A program made the position numbers and the translations under genes. Positions 20,501-28,931 of a stretch of 64,000 nt of DNA are shown here, piece by piece. The notes under the pieces were generated by a model. That model was not told the origin of the DNA. It made no database searches and worked only from the letters and a program-made list of their open reading frames with translations. How positions within the stretch are numbered: position 1 is the stretch's first letter; the number at the start of each line of letters is the position of its first letter. The DNA is from Pacificibacter maritimus (GTDB taxonomy: Bacteria > Pseudomonadota > Alphaproteobacteria > Rhodobacterales > Rhodobacteraceae), in contig NZ_RKQK01000002.1 of the NCBI RefSeq assembly GCF_003814915.1, forward strand, positions 373,184-437,183, given 5' to 3'.

Positions 20501-21485
20501 CCACCCCCGTCAGGTTATGCGTCAGGATAAGCGCGGGGATCTCGGTCGCGTCGTATCCCTCTTCCTCGTAGATGGCGTAGAGCAGGTCAAAGGCATATGT
20601 CAGCATGTGCCCCGACCCGGCGGCGGGATCGCAGATGCGGATCTCTTCGGGGCGGGAGATGCGCAGAAAGTCCGTCTCGGGCTCTTCTGGCGCGATGTAA
20701 TAGTCCATCTTGGCCGCCAGCCCGCTGTGCGGATTGTTCAGCAGCCAGAGCCGCCCCAGCGAGTTCTCCACGAGGTAGCGGACGATCCAGTGCGGCGTGA
20801 ACAGCTGCGTCGCGGCGGGGATGTTCTCGGCCGTGATCTTTTGGTTCTTCTTGAGGCCCGCGAAGACCTGATCCTTCTTCTCAGAGATGTAGAACTGGTA
20901 GAGCCAGCCGATGATCTCGACGTCCTGACAGGCGTCCTCGGTCATGACCTTGCGCAGTTCGGCGAGGATGGAGGTCTGCGAGAGCAGATCCTCGGGCATC
21001 AACAGTTCGGTGTAGTCATCGATCTGCTCAAACAGGAAGGGCATCGGCCCGTGCCACTGATTGCAGGTATGGACGAGCAGTTGACGGTAAGCTTCGGCCT
21101 GCGGATCATTGGAGGGCGTGCGCCCGTTCAGCAGGGCTTCGATGCTGGTTGGGGCTTTGTCAGGCAGGTTGCCCGCCATTGCCTCTGACAAGATCTCGGG
21201 CCGTGTTGCGCCGTCAGCCGGAGAGACCACCCGCACCTGCGTGTAACCGTTGGCATCCATAAAGCGCAGGGCGGTGAAGCGGTTGAACCACGTATAGGCG
21301 ACCTGTTCGATGACCTGCGTTTTACTGGTGCGTTTGATCGCGTTGTCGAGGTCTTTGGTCGCCTTGGGGGCCTCGCGCCGCGCCGCGCTGTTTTCGGCCA
21401 GAACGACATCGAGTTTGGAGGTCACCTGATCTATCAGCAGGTTACGGGCCGCTTGGGCGAATTTCTTGAGCGCGTTGGTATCCAT
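17511..21485 (-). CDS. pglX: BREX-1 adenine DNA methyltransferase PglX, first copy, with an insertion
   Basis: 1,324 residues. Motif I CDPAAGSGH lies at about 285-293 and NPPYKKKG at 624-627. Relative to the second copy, about 160 extra residues lie between DICVLQ and RQFEQAKNFG, from EHRFQISEFNDF onward. The N-terminal 240 residues are roughly 55% identical to the other copy, the SAM core about 95%, and the post-NPPY region is different. The last 300 residues are identical. It probably methylates a different site or a variant site. The start ATG overlaps the brxC stop codon by one base (TAATG). Confidence 0.93.
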   Translation of the reverse strand: MDTNALKKFAQAARNLLIDQVTSKLDVVLAENSAARREAPKATKDLDNAIKRTSKTQVIEQVAYTWFNRFTALRFMDANGYTQVRVVSPADGATRPEILSEAMAGNLPDKAPTSIEALLNGRTPSNDPQAEAYRQLLVHTCNQWHGPMPFLFEQIDDYTELLMPEDLLSQTSILAELRKVMTEDACQDVEIIGWLYQFYISEKKDQVFAGLKKNQKITAENIPAATQLFTPHWIVRYLVENSLGRLWLLNNPHSGLAAKMDYYIAPEEPETDFLRISRPEEIRICDPAAGSGHMLTYAFDLLYAIYEEEGYDATEIPALILTHNLTGVEIDDRAGALAAFALAMKAAGKLGRRRFLRMEAKPDICVLQEHRFQISEFNDFVADLGYDLNVDRVANGLSKTPLILDEFWHSVSRYLKHAEAKGFEDIVDNAMHVFGVALDWELGLFEEAAQTPFILNQTQDVRSELLAIAASDKSAKERKQLETAFKKSANSPNISERLIGIGKAYAKHGNDTTYRMDLDALVARVEEATNAPEVYARLEDVARQLNEAIAFHGPLWATIRQFEQAKNFGSLIVPKLRDPAETLRVVEARDFGGDLLLKEVQERVIAVLRMAEALSPEYHVVVANPPYKKKGDLNGQLQSFLVEKFPDCFSDLYAAFIDRLSKLCRRHGLFAMIAMDSWLFGDDYTEMRARLISGSPFQQLAHLGPRAFDEIKGEVVQVAGFVSQRGGNPDRAAQFFDLTEGQNSDEKAAMLRERHGEHLARASDFTRLPRNVVAYFVSDHTRSAYADGTPLKEYAEAFTGLQTGDNPRFIRSWGEVSRVSIDFDIEPETKTSWSGKWVPYVKGSDYRKWFGNHEFILDWHSDGAEIKSHKSSTVRNEQYYFRNGLAYNTIASKLSVRRVTYGHIFDQKNSMFFSDSPRALDVSLGLLHSKVMPPLLRVVAAKDFGPGSMKLLPVFEDYEEVSVTHLVDRLVEIARADWDAYETSWDFTTLPLLSPDHRADTLEATYTRLRDHWQGMTDEMQRLEEENNRIFIDAYGLQDELPPEVPLNEITLTCNPAYRYGIKNDAEANETRLRADTMAEFLSYAVGCMFGRYSLDAPGLILANQGETLADYLATLKEKGVPEPTFMPDEDNVIPVLDENWFPDDITERFHLFLRVTFGEAHFRENLKFIEDTLGKNGKPRSLRDYFTKDFYADHVKRYKKRPIYWMFSSPKGTFNALIYMHRYRADTVSVLLNDYLREFITKLEGERTKQEKLAYDPTATQGQKTKALKEAAKVAKQIDELNEWERDVIFPLAQKKIEIDLDDGVKANYPLFGTALKKIVGLS
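17557..18437 (-). repeat. 881-bp perfect direct repeat, copy B (3' end of first pglX)
   Basis: Partner of 12302-13182, base-for-base identical in the comparison made by eye, at an offset of 5,255 bp. Homologous recombination between the copies would delete the intervening second methylase specificity region plus the ATPase and nuclease-like genes, leaving one intact chimeric pglX. Confidence 0.97.
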
Positions 21486-24400
21486 TACACAATAACTTTC
21501 TTGCCCGCGCGGATTTCGGCCAGCAGGGTCTTTTTCATTTCTTCGAGGTACTGATCGACGTCGTCTTCATCGGTGAGCAGCGTTTTCGGGGCTTTGATTT
21601 TGAGCGTCGATGCAAGGACTGTTGTTGGGGCCTGCGGTGCAGGAGCGGGCCGATCGCTGGGCTGCGGATCGGGTGCAGGTGCAGGGCGCGCGAGCCGGTC
21701 GAGTTCGTTGACGGCGTCAGCCAGCAGGTTCGTGCGCGCGCCATTGGCCCGGTCACGCAGCACGGGGATCAGCGTGACCGTGTCGAGCCCGGCTTTGTGG
21801 CTATCGATGCGCGCGTTGATGCGTGCTTGTTTATCAGCATCGAGAGCTTGGAAGTCCGGCATCTGCGCGATCTTGGCAGCGACTTCTTGCACCTCTGCGA
21901 TGACGGCTTTGCGCTCTTCCAGCACCTTAAGCTCGACCTTATTCTTCAGATCGAAGAGGTCGGATTTCAGGCTCTGGATCGACGATCCCTTGAAGCAGTT
22001 GGGATCCTCCAACGCCGCACGAAGTTTTTGACCGGCTTCAGGATCCACATAGTCGATGTTGGAAGACTGATTAGCGAGCATATCGCGCGCATCGTCATAG
22101 ATGCCTTTTTGTGCGCCGCCCATAAAGGATTTCACTTTGTCGAGGATATCTTCCTTCGCGTTCAGAAGATCATCCTCACGTTTGGGGGCTTCGGATATAT
22201 ACCAGTTTGCCGGTTTGCCCTTCATACCACGCAGCAGTTGGTGGAATGGCTCAAGCCCGGTCAGGAACGCGTAGAGGTGCGACAAACGCATAAGGCCGTC
22301 TACCTCCACCTCCAACGCCTCGATGCTAGTGATCCATTCAGCGCCCAGGCTGCGAGCGTCCGTCCCCGACGAAGGATGAGAGAAAAGTTCCTGATAAAGT
22401 TCTTTGGCGCTACGAATTTCAGCGGCTGTGAATTCCAATTGCGGAGTAAGCAGGATGTTTGGCAGCGCATGGCTGTTGTTGAGCGCTTTTGCGAGATCCA
22501 GCCCTTCCTTGACTGCACTATCGACACGCGCCTCGACCTTGCCTTTGGCGACCAAACTACCTGCAAGACACAAAGCAGCGGTCATGGGCCAGCCGTAGGG
22601 TTTTGAAGTGAACCTGTCGGCTAGGTATTTGACGGAGACTTTGACGCCATTGCGTGCTTGCGCATTGATGAAGCTCAGAACGTCCTGTTCTGCCTCGTGG
22701 ATGCCGGTACCATCGGATCCAAACAGACCGCTTTCAGATTGCACTGCTTTGTTGATGTCTGCCTCAGTGTAGCTGACGCCACGCAACATCGGCAGGTTGG
22801 TGTAAACCTTGTCGACCAGAGACTGAAAAGCTTTGCTGATGCGCTCTTGAGGGTCTTCACCTCCGATCTCAAGCTCGTCACCTCTGACGAACAGCCGAGC
22901 CTCACCCATTAGCTTCCGCAGCCGCATTTCGAGGTCTTTGGCACGGCGGCCATTTTGCTCGCCTTTTTCTGCGACGATACGGTCACGGCCTGGTTGCGGA
23001 GAGCCGCTCCGAGATTGACGAATGAACTTATCGGTCTGTTTGAAGAGGATCAGGTCGCGGACGAAGTTCGCATCCGGCTTCATGGATACCGCTAGCTCCT
23101 CGCGCGACATGGTTTTCATGCGCACTGCATCGGGGCTTTCAGCTTCATCGCTGAAGGGAGAAATGACGTTGATTGCAAGTTCGTATTCGCGACCGACCGC
23201 ATGATCATCCAGCCTCCTCGTGAAGGCGTATTCGCTGTTGGTCGCCAAATGCTTGATCTTGCGATGCCGAAGGATTGTATCGAAAGCGATTGTCTCGAGT
23301 TCCTTCGATAGTTCCGAGGGGTCAATGTCGAGTGCCTTAATTTCCGCTTCGACGTCTTTTTCTTCATTGGTCAGGAATTCATAGACCTCACCATTCCGCT
23401 GGATGTAGGTTTCCCTCTCAAGGCGACTTAAGGCTTCCTCGATCTGACGACGTTGCATTGTCTGATCAGCCTCGAATTCCGACAAAAGCAGAATGCCGAT
23501 GTTGCGCACAGACGGTTTGAAGCCTTTGACGTATTTGACCAGGAACAAAGACTTAAGAACTCGGACTGCAAATGGATCATCCAGATTCTTTTCGGCGATC
23601 TGGATGCTTTGTTGTACCGATGATTTGAGCGCGGTCCGGATCCCTTCAAACATGAGATCGAAAGTCGCCAGACCTCCCACTTCTCGGTCTTTCAGTTTTT
23701 TCGAGACCTCTTGGAAAACGCCTAGCATTGAGCGTTCGCCAACAGAGCTATGCTTACCCTCAAATGCGTTGTGCTCCGACAGCGAAGTGATCGCCATCTG
23801 AAAGAGATCGTATTGATACGGTGGGAACGGATAGCTTGCGATGAACTGATCACGGTCACGATAGTTCTTGAGCTTCATCGACCCGTCGGTGAAATCGAAC
23901 AGTGTCTTGAGGTTGTTTTCTTCGCGATCGTGGAGGTTGCCGAGCGTTACTTGGGCCTCAGGAGTCTTGGCCAAAAGGCGACGCTGAATCACTTCCGCTA
24001 CATCTGCCGAGTTCAGGGGCATACGGTTGCTGAAACGGGCTTGAATTTTGGAGAAGTCGTTCTCTTGCTGTTGGGTCATGTCACCGATCACCGAGGCCAT
24101 TTCTTGCTGAGCGGTGACGATGATCCAGGCCTGCCCTTTGCATTTTGTGTTCAGGCTTTCCGCAATGGTTTGCAGATTGGTCATGAGCTTTATGTTGTCC
24201 GCAATATACTGGCCGACTTCGTCTACGAAGAAGTTTAGTCGGAACCCTTTGGGTTGCTCATCAATCCACACTTTAACGGTCTCTGCGAAATCTTCGATCG
24301 AGACCCGAGTGTCTTTGCGGTATTGGCTTAGGATGTCCTTGGCGTCGTTTGCGTCACCACCTGTTGCAGCCGCAAACGCAGTCGCGATGTTCTTGGACTC

Positions 24401-25003
24401 GAGTACCGCTTGTTCACGCCCACGACCCCAATCCTTGCCTGATGCGTTTAGGAAGGCGGCCTTGAACGCGTCGAACTGGCCGCGACCTGCGAGATCGCGT
24501 TCGAATTGGGCGATGTGGGGCTGCTTGCCATAATACCCACAGGTCTCGTCAAAAACCTTCTGGAACACCGAGAGAAGAGCGTCGACATCCGTCTTCGAGA
24601 TAACGTCTGCTTTTTGGTCGATGTTGAACAAGATCGACTTTGAGGGGATCGAGACCGCCTTGTTCAAAGCACCGCCCAACATCGGGTTGTCTTTGACTTC
24701 GGGCTTTTCCGCAAAGATGTCGTGGGCTTTGACGCCATCCACACTTCGGTTTTCGAGCACCAAAGCGAGCATTTTCAAGAGGTGAGATTTACCAGAGCCA
24801 AAGAACCCAGATATCCACACCCCGTTCGATGTGTCGTAGTTATTGTAAGCGTCAAGGAACTGTTCAAGGCGCTGCCCGATTTCACCGGTTACAACGTACT
24901 CATCCAGTTCAACGCGAAGGCTCGCCTCGTCGTCGGCCTTGATAACGCCATCAATGGCACGGTCGACGGGTTTTTCAAAAATGTCTTTTAGCAACTGGAC
25001 CAT
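21485..25003 (-). CDS. brxC: BREX P-loop ATPase BrxC
   Basis: A 1,172-residue BREX ATPase. The N-terminus MVQLLKDIFEKPVDRAIDGV is family-typical. Walker A is GFFGSGKS at residues 66-73 in the sentence-like motif GVWISGFFGSGKSHLLK. A Walker-B-like NFFVDEVGQYIADN follows near residue 258. A Pro-rich linker (residues about 1095-1125) precedes the last helix. BrxC is a large ATPase essential for BREX exclusion and methylation. It starts 4 nt after brxB and its stop overlaps the pglX ATG. Confidence 0.94.
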   Translation of the reverse strand: MVQLLKDIFEKPVDRAIDGVIKADDEASLRVELDEYVVTGEIGQRLEQFLDAYNNYDTSNGVWISGFFGSGKSHLLKMLALVLENRSVDGVKAHDIFAEKPEVKDNPMLGGALNKAVSIPSKSILFNIDQKADVISKTDVDALLSVFQKVFDETCGYYGKQPHIAQFERDLAGRGQFDAFKAAFLNASGKDWGRGREQAVLESKNIATAFAAATGGDANDAKDILSQYRKDTRVSIEDFAETVKVWIDEQPKGFRLNFFVDEVGQYIADNIKLMTNLQTIAESLNTKCKGQAWIIVTAQQEMASVIGDMTQQQENDFSKIQARFSNRMPLNSADVAEVIQRRLLAKTPEAQVTLGNLHDREENNLKTLFDFTDGSMKLKNYRDRDQFIASYPFPPYQYDLFQMAITSLSEHNAFEGKHSSVGERSMLGVFQEVSKKLKDREVGGLATFDLMFEGIRTALKSSVQQSIQIAEKNLDDPFAVRVLKSLFLVKYVKGFKPSVRNIGILLLSEFEADQTMQRRQIEEALSRLERETYIQRNGEVYEFLTNEEKDVEAEIKALDIDPSELSKELETIAFDTILRHRKIKHLATNSEYAFTRRLDDHAVGREYELAINVISPFSDEAESPDAVRMKTMSREELAVSMKPDANFVRDLILFKQTDKFIRQSRSGSPQPGRDRIVAEKGEQNGRRAKDLEMRLRKLMGEARLFVRGDELEIGGEDPQERISKAFQSLVDKVYTNLPMLRGVSYTEADINKAVQSESGLFGSDGTGIHEAEQDVLSFINAQARNGVKVSVKYLADRFTSKPYGWPMTAALCLAGSLVAKGKVEARVDSAVKEGLDLAKALNNSHALPNILLTPQLEFTAAEIRSAKELYQELFSHPSSGTDARSLGAEWITSIEALEVEVDGLMRLSHLYAFLTGLEPFHQLLRGMKGKPANWYISEAPKREDDLLNAKEDILDKVKSFMGGAQKGIYDDARDMLANQSSNIDYVDPEAGQKLRAALEDPNCFKGSSIQSLKSDLFDLKNKVELKVLEERKAVIAEVQEVAAKIAQMPDFQALDADKQARINARIDSHKAGLDTVTLIPVLRDRANGARTNLLADAVNELDRLARPAPAPDPQPSDRPAPAPQAPTTVLASTLKIKAPKTLLTDEDDVDQYLEEMKKTLLAEIRAGKKVIV

Positions 25004-25007
25004 GGGG

Positions 25008-25607
25008 TCAGACCTCGTAATTCATTATGTCAAAAGCGCGGTAGTAGCGTTGGGGAGGAACCGCCCCAAACAAGTGCAATGCGGTCATTCCACCTACGCT
25101 CGCCGTATATTTCCCAGGGAAGAACACGACTAGTGGTTTGTCCTTGATCGTGCTCTGGAGGTTTTCGAGAATGAGATTAGCTCTCAGGAAAGGGTAAATT
25201 TCACCGATACCGGAAAGGAAAACAACGTCGTGGTCGTGAGTGCTGATCAAACCCTCAATTTTGGGAGCAAAGTGTTCCTTTGGATCCAGAACACCTTGAA
25301 GAAGTTCCATGATCTCATCTTTGTCGCTTTCCGCCTCAATCTCGATCACTTGCTCCAGAATACCACGGTCGGACAAAACCTCGAGCGCGAGGTCGTAAAG
25401 GCTAATGTCCAGCACTTTAACGCCCGCATTCTGAATTTGCGTGACTAGGTTTGCTCGATCCAAGTCCATTGACATCCCCTCAAGCGCGGGAAAGGGATAA
25501 ATGAAGAAAGGGACTTCACTAAAACCCTGCTTGGACAGGAAACGCTTGCTGGTAATCACATGAAAAAGATGCTCGGCGCGCTCTTTCCGGTTCAATTCAG
25601 TTTTCAA
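25008..25607 (-). CDS. brxB: BREX protein BrxB (DUF1788)
   Basis: 199 residues from a TTG at 25607. The frame is open to 25670, but GAGGGG lies 7 nt before this TTG and the start falls one base after the brxA TGA. BrxB proteins normally begin just before the conserved stretch seen here, EHLFHVITSKRFL, followed by EVPFFIYPFP. The region ending VFFPGKYTASVGGMTALHLF and YRAFDI is characteristic of DUF1788. It is an essential small BREX type 1 component of unclear biochemistry. Confidence 0.9.
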   Translation of the reverse strand: MKTELNRKERAEHLFHVITSKRFLSKQGFSEVPFFIYPFPALEGMSMDLDRANLVTQIQNAGVKVLDISLYDLALEVLSDRGILEQVIEIEAESDKDEIMELLQGVLDPKEHFAPKIEGLISTHDHDVVFLSGIGEIYPFLRANLILENLQSTIKDKPLVVFFPGKYTASVGGMTALHLFGAVPPQRYYRAFDIMNYEV

Positions 25608-25608
25608 A

Positions 25609-26223
25609 TCAAGCCCCCTCGACCGGAACGCTGGGGAAGACTGCCAGCTCGCCGGAATTATGTTCTTCAATCATGTTTTTCAAATACGTGGATAGAATTG
25701 CTGTCTGGATCCGGCGGTCTTCGGAAATAATCCCTGCTTCCCGCATCATACGAAACATAATTTGGCGAAGCTTGAGTTGGGTTGACCGGCTTAGCCCTGC
25801 CAATCCTTCATCCCATTCGGCTTTTGCCGCGAGAAGGATGTCAAAGCTCTCGAGTGGCAGGTCAAGTTGGTAAGAAAGATACCTTTCGCGAACGACTTCC
25901 ACGGCAAATTCTCTGACAAAGCGATATGCACGACAGGCAGCAATCCAGAGAAGCGCCTGCTGATCAGACCGATCTGCTTTCTCCAAAAAGTAAGAACGTT
26001 CCTCAGCCGTCAACTTGAGCAGGCGGTTGGATATTTCGCGCAACGATCTGCGGTTAGACGCAGACTTGGGCAGACTGGTTGCGCCTTCGTCCATTGCCCG
26101 GAGAATTGTGTTTTCCCAGGGCTCCCCCTCGACATGCAAACGTGCGACTTCCAGGCTTTCGTTCAAGAACAGACCGCCGGTGCTAAAGGACATTTTGTAG
26201 TCTTGCTGGTTCGCGATTGACAT
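25609..26223 (-). CDS. brxA: BREX protein BrxA (DUF1819)
   Basis: 204 residues; first gene of the BREX operon. The pattern KMSFSTGGLFLNESLEVARL followed by a Ser/Arg-rich SNRRSLREISNRL is typical of DUF1819/BrxA, an all-helical DNA-binding protein. A strong AGGAGGG lies 4 nt before the ATG. The stop TGA is followed one base later by the brxB start. In known type 1 loci BrxA leads the operon, as here. Confidence 0.9.
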   Translation of the reverse strand: MSIANQQDYKMSFSTGGLFLNESLEVARLHVEGEPWENTILRAMDEGATSLPKSASNRRSLREISNRLLKLTAEERSYFLEKADRSDQQALLWIAACRAYRFVREFAVEVVRERYLSYQLDLPLESFDILLAAKAEWDEGLAGLSRSTQLKLRQIMFRMMREAGIISEDRRIQTAILSTYLKNMIEEHNSGELAVFPSVPVEGA

Positions 26224-26828
26224 TGAGCCCTCCTAGCTAGCCTTAGAAACTCACCTTCAGCTTGACTGATCTTTGAGGGTACTTTTTGCGCCAGTCAATT
26301 GTTATAATCATCTTTAATTCCTCAACCAATTTGACACCGAAAGAACAAAAATGCCAGCCTAATAGCTTATCACGCCAATTTAAAATATGCGTTCACAAAG
26401 GTCTACCCAAAGTAGGCAATCATAAGTCCCCATGGAAGTGTCTCCATAAACTTACTTCCGACTTTGTGGACGCAATTTTGTTGAGGCTTAAAGCCATCGG
26501 AGACACAAAACGTATAGAGTCGGGTATCTCAGGGTCCGCACTAAGGGCCGGAAAATTATTCGCCAAGATTTCAGGCTTACTGATTGGTTTTGACCTGCTC
26601 ACCCCCCCAAGTACCCTGCAGATTTGCGCGGACGAACAGATCACAGTAATAATCAAGGACGGGTACGCCACAGTGACTGCCCGCCCTCCGTGCTTGTCGT
26701 TCGGGACACTCTCTACTCCAAAACAAATTGGTAGCGTCTGTGAGCTGAACGTTAAATATCTGATAAACCTAAAGCAAATCAGACATAAGTCAGCTATAAG
26801 TGGGCGACAAATCGGCGATAAGTCGCAC
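26224..26828. promoter_or_regulatory. 605-bp leader region of the BREX operon
   Basis: No gene is confidently seen between brxA and the TerS-like gene. It should carry the BREX promoter. A candidate minus-strand -35 is TTGACT (26298-26293) with a weak AAAGAT about 18 bp downstream. Two overlapping ORFs in opposite directions (plus 26286-26867, minus 26420-26671) have no good ribosome site or family resemblance. No WYL-type BrxR regulator gene is found. The 11-bp repeat array lies at its right end. Confidence 0.4.
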
Positions 26829-26841
26829 CTAAGTTCGAGAT
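26776..26841. repeat. six tandem 11-bp iteron-like repeats
   Basis: Six directly abutting 11-bp units start at 26776, 26787, 26798, 26809, 26820 and 26831. The consensus is about AAGTCGGCGAT. The AA(G/A)T start is kept in all six and the rest drifts. The 11-bp pitch puts each unit on the same DNA face. The last unit overlaps the stop codon of the TerS-like gene. The array resembles replication iterons or an operator array. Confidence 0.75.
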
Positions 26842-27314
26842 CCCGCCCTTTGAATTTCGGCTCTTAGCTCGGATATTGTCATCTCATCTAAACTATTGGC
26901 AGACGGTTTTGCCGGTTCTTGTTTCTGTCCTTTCGTGCCCATTGGGAAGCTTGCCTGGGTATTGCAGGCTTTATGACCCCAGGTGTCAGGGAAACGCTTT
27001 TGGAGAATGTGGATCAATAACTTGGCGTCGGCTGGCCCTCCGCAGGCTGCCTGAAGCGCCTGGCGCGTCCAGTAGGCTGTCAGATAGGTCCAAGCCAGCT
27101 GGCAAGCATCATCGAAGGCCGGGTAGCGGTTCGCCCAATTGTACATCGTCGAAAGTGATACTTCTATCTGTGCGCACCATTCCTCGGGGAAGTGCCCCTG
27201 ACGCGCAAGTTCGGTTACCAGCTTACAAAATTCTGACCGGTATTTCAGAACATTTGTCGCGCGCGGATCTTTTGTGATTGGAACGATGTTGGATCGCTTG
27301 CGGCTTTGTTTCAT
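26829..27314 (-). CDS. terminase small subunit-like / HTH DNA-binding protein
   Basis: 161 residues from the ATG at 27314; the frame also allows 27326. The middle reads GHFPEEWCAQIEVSLSTMYN followed by WANRYPAFDDACQLAW. That is a helix-turn-helix followed by the 'W..+hPeF.eA...a' pattern of phage terminase small subunits. The later AKLLIHILQKRFPDTWG fits the same family's oligomerisation part. No large terminase subunit is present. A lone TerS is a hallmark of phage satellites, which use it to redirect helper packaging. That function is inferred from context. Confidence 0.55.
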   Translation of the reverse strand: MKQSRKRSNIVPITKDPRATNVLKYRSEFCKLVTELARQGHFPEEWCAQIEVSLSTMYNWANRYPAFDDACQLAWTYLTAYWTRQALQAACGGPADAKLLIHILQKRFPDTWGHKACNTQASFPMGTKGQKQEPAKPSANSLDEMTISELRAEIQRAGSRT

Positions 27315-27534
27315 CGGTAAAACCATTTCGCAATTTGGGGTTCGATTTACGGTGGGCCAGTTTTGTGGGTTTACGCTAAGCGCACAAAGATACCGTACGC
27401 TCGATTAATGTGGGGAGATGACACGAGATTGAGGCACCATACGGCTAGCCGCTCCTCGCAAGACCCAATGTCAGCAGCGCCAGCGAATGACATGGGCCGC
27501 CTTGCTGTTTGCTCTTCTGTTGGATCGGTCGCGG

Positions 27535-28416
27535 TCATGGCCCGAGGCCTGCGGCTTGGATTTGCGCCTCGGTCACCAGTTTCGAGGCGAGCAATGCCGT
27601 GACTTGGGTGCTCGTGATGTGTTTGCACAGCGGGCTGCTGTCACTGATCCAGCAGGCCAGCAGCGTGTGATGATCGGCCTGCGATGCTGCCGTTTTCTCT
27701 CGGTCTTCCGCTTGCTTCTCGACATAGGCCCGCCAGCGTCTCGACTGAAACCAGTTGTCGGAAAAACAGACCTTGGAGCGGGTGAAACCTGCGCTGCCGG
27801 TCGCGTAGGCTTTGACTGCTTGCAGCAAATACTCCTGTGCGATCCCTTCCTTCATGGCCTCTTTGATTCGGGCAAGGCAGACTGCTTTGCCGCGAAGCCG
27901 GTCCGGTGGATACGCCGCCAGAATTTTTTCAGCTTCTTCATCTCCCGCCGCCTCGCACTTGCGCGTAGGTGGTTCTTTCACAGGTTCAATGGTAAGGTTC
28001 GTGTCCCGGTTTGGGACTACCCCCGTCTTTCTGCTGGGACTTTTCCCCCACTTTTTTGAGACGTTTCCCCCCGTTTCATTTTGAGACACAACCCCATTGA
28101 GATCGCTTACCCCAACCTTCGGCCGCGAGGTGGGACCATGATTAATGTCTAGGTGCAGTTCGTACTGGTTAGCCCCCCGCCCGCCGTTGCCATCCCCACG
28201 GGCATGGCGCGTGACAAGCCCGCATTTTTCCAAAGTCGTCATATGCCGAAACAGTGTTGCACGACCCATTCCGCATTCTTCTGCCAACCGCTGTGCACTT
28301 GGGTTGCACTGGCCAGTTTCCTTGTTGTGAAAGTTCGCCAGTTGGAACAGCACGATCTTCACTGCAGGCTTTAAGCCTTTAACGCTTGAAGCCCAAATCA
28401 AAGCCATACCGCTCAT
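27535..28416 (-). CDS. winged-helix replication-initiation-like protein
   Basis: 293 residues. The first 75 form a helix-turn-helix/winged helix: KIVLFQLANFHN, NPSAQRLAEECGMGRATLFR, then HMTTLEKCGLVTR. A Gly-rich wing (GDGNGGRGANQYEL) follows. The middle is a polar linker. The C-terminal half (KILAAYPPDRLRGKAV, then CFSDNWFQSRRWRAY) resembles phage replication-initiator tails. Such proteins occur in prophages and integrative elements beside integrase and AlpA genes. Start 28416 or the Met four residues later are both possible. A pure transcription regulator cannot be excluded. Confidence 0.6.
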   Translation of the reverse strand: MSGMALIWASSVKGLKPAVKIVLFQLANFHNKETGQCNPSAQRLAEECGMGRATLFRHMTTLEKCGLVTRHARGDGNGGRGANQYELHLDINHGPTSRPKVGVSDLNGVVSQNETGGNVSKKWGKSPSRKTGVVPNRDTNLTIEPVKEPPTRKCEAAGDEEAEKILAAYPPDRLRGKAVCLARIKEAMKEGIAQEYLLQAVKAYATGSAGFTRSKVCFSDNWFQSRRWRAYVEKQAEDREKTAASQADHHTLLACWISDSSPLCKHITSTQVTALLASKLVTEAQIQAAGLGP

Positions 28417-28557
28417 TGCATGGATCCCAAGAAAGGGAACGGATAGAGCCTCGACTTGTTTTCCGAACTCAAAGTATCGGTATTTCGAAACCTCCCTCTA
28501 CTATTTTGAATTGCAACCGTAGGAGACCAACTTCCGATACTGAAGGTCTTGAGCAAA

Positions 28558-28854
28558 TCACTCAACATGACCAGGCTCCACGCGATTTGCTTCAGCATAG
28601 GCGTTCAAATCTGCGCCGCGATAGATAATCTTGCGGCCCAGACGATAGAATGCGGGGCCCATATTTTTGTGTCGCCACTGTGCAAGTTTGTCCCGGTCGC
28701 CGAGGAGGTTGAGTTCCTCGTCGCCCAGAACGTAATTTCGGGTATCGTCGAATAGGCTTGCACCCGCTTGTGAAGGTTTGCGCCGATCAAGGAGGAGCTT
28801 GGGTTTCTCGCTGTTCAAAGCAAAATTTTGGTTGCTTTTACGTGGGGGGGCCAT
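28558..28854 (-). CDS. AlpA/excisionase-like helix-turn-helix protein
   Basis: 98 residues from the ATG at 28854, which follows AGAGG by 6 nt; the longer frame to 28986 has no such site. The C-terminal half has the HTH_17 pattern: LAQWRHKNMGPAFYRLGRKI then YRGADLNAYAEA. There is a DNA-reading helix followed by the 'gppyyklG+kvlYr..dld.yl' signature. Proteins of this type are small recombination directionality factors or activators of integrative elements. Position beside the integrase supports that role. Confidence 0.72.
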   Translation of the reverse strand: MAPPRKSNQNFALNSEKPKLLLDRRKPSQAGASLFDDTRNYVLGDEELNLLGDRDKLAQWRHKNMGPAFYRLGRKIIYRGADLNAYAEANRVEPGHVE

Positions 28855-28931
28855 TTTCTGCCTCTTTCCATTTGCATTGGATGAGACTTGGTTAACGCGA
28901 GTGAACTTGAATAGGAAAACAGTAAGAAAAG

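Noticed and set aside
26776-26841. CRISPR array
   Set aside because: Units are only 11 bp, abut directly and have no spacers; no cas genes are present.
26286-26867. 193-codon plus-strand ORF before brxA
   Set aside because: No ribosome site, no family resemblance, runs through the 11-bp repeats and into the TerS-like gene on the other strand.
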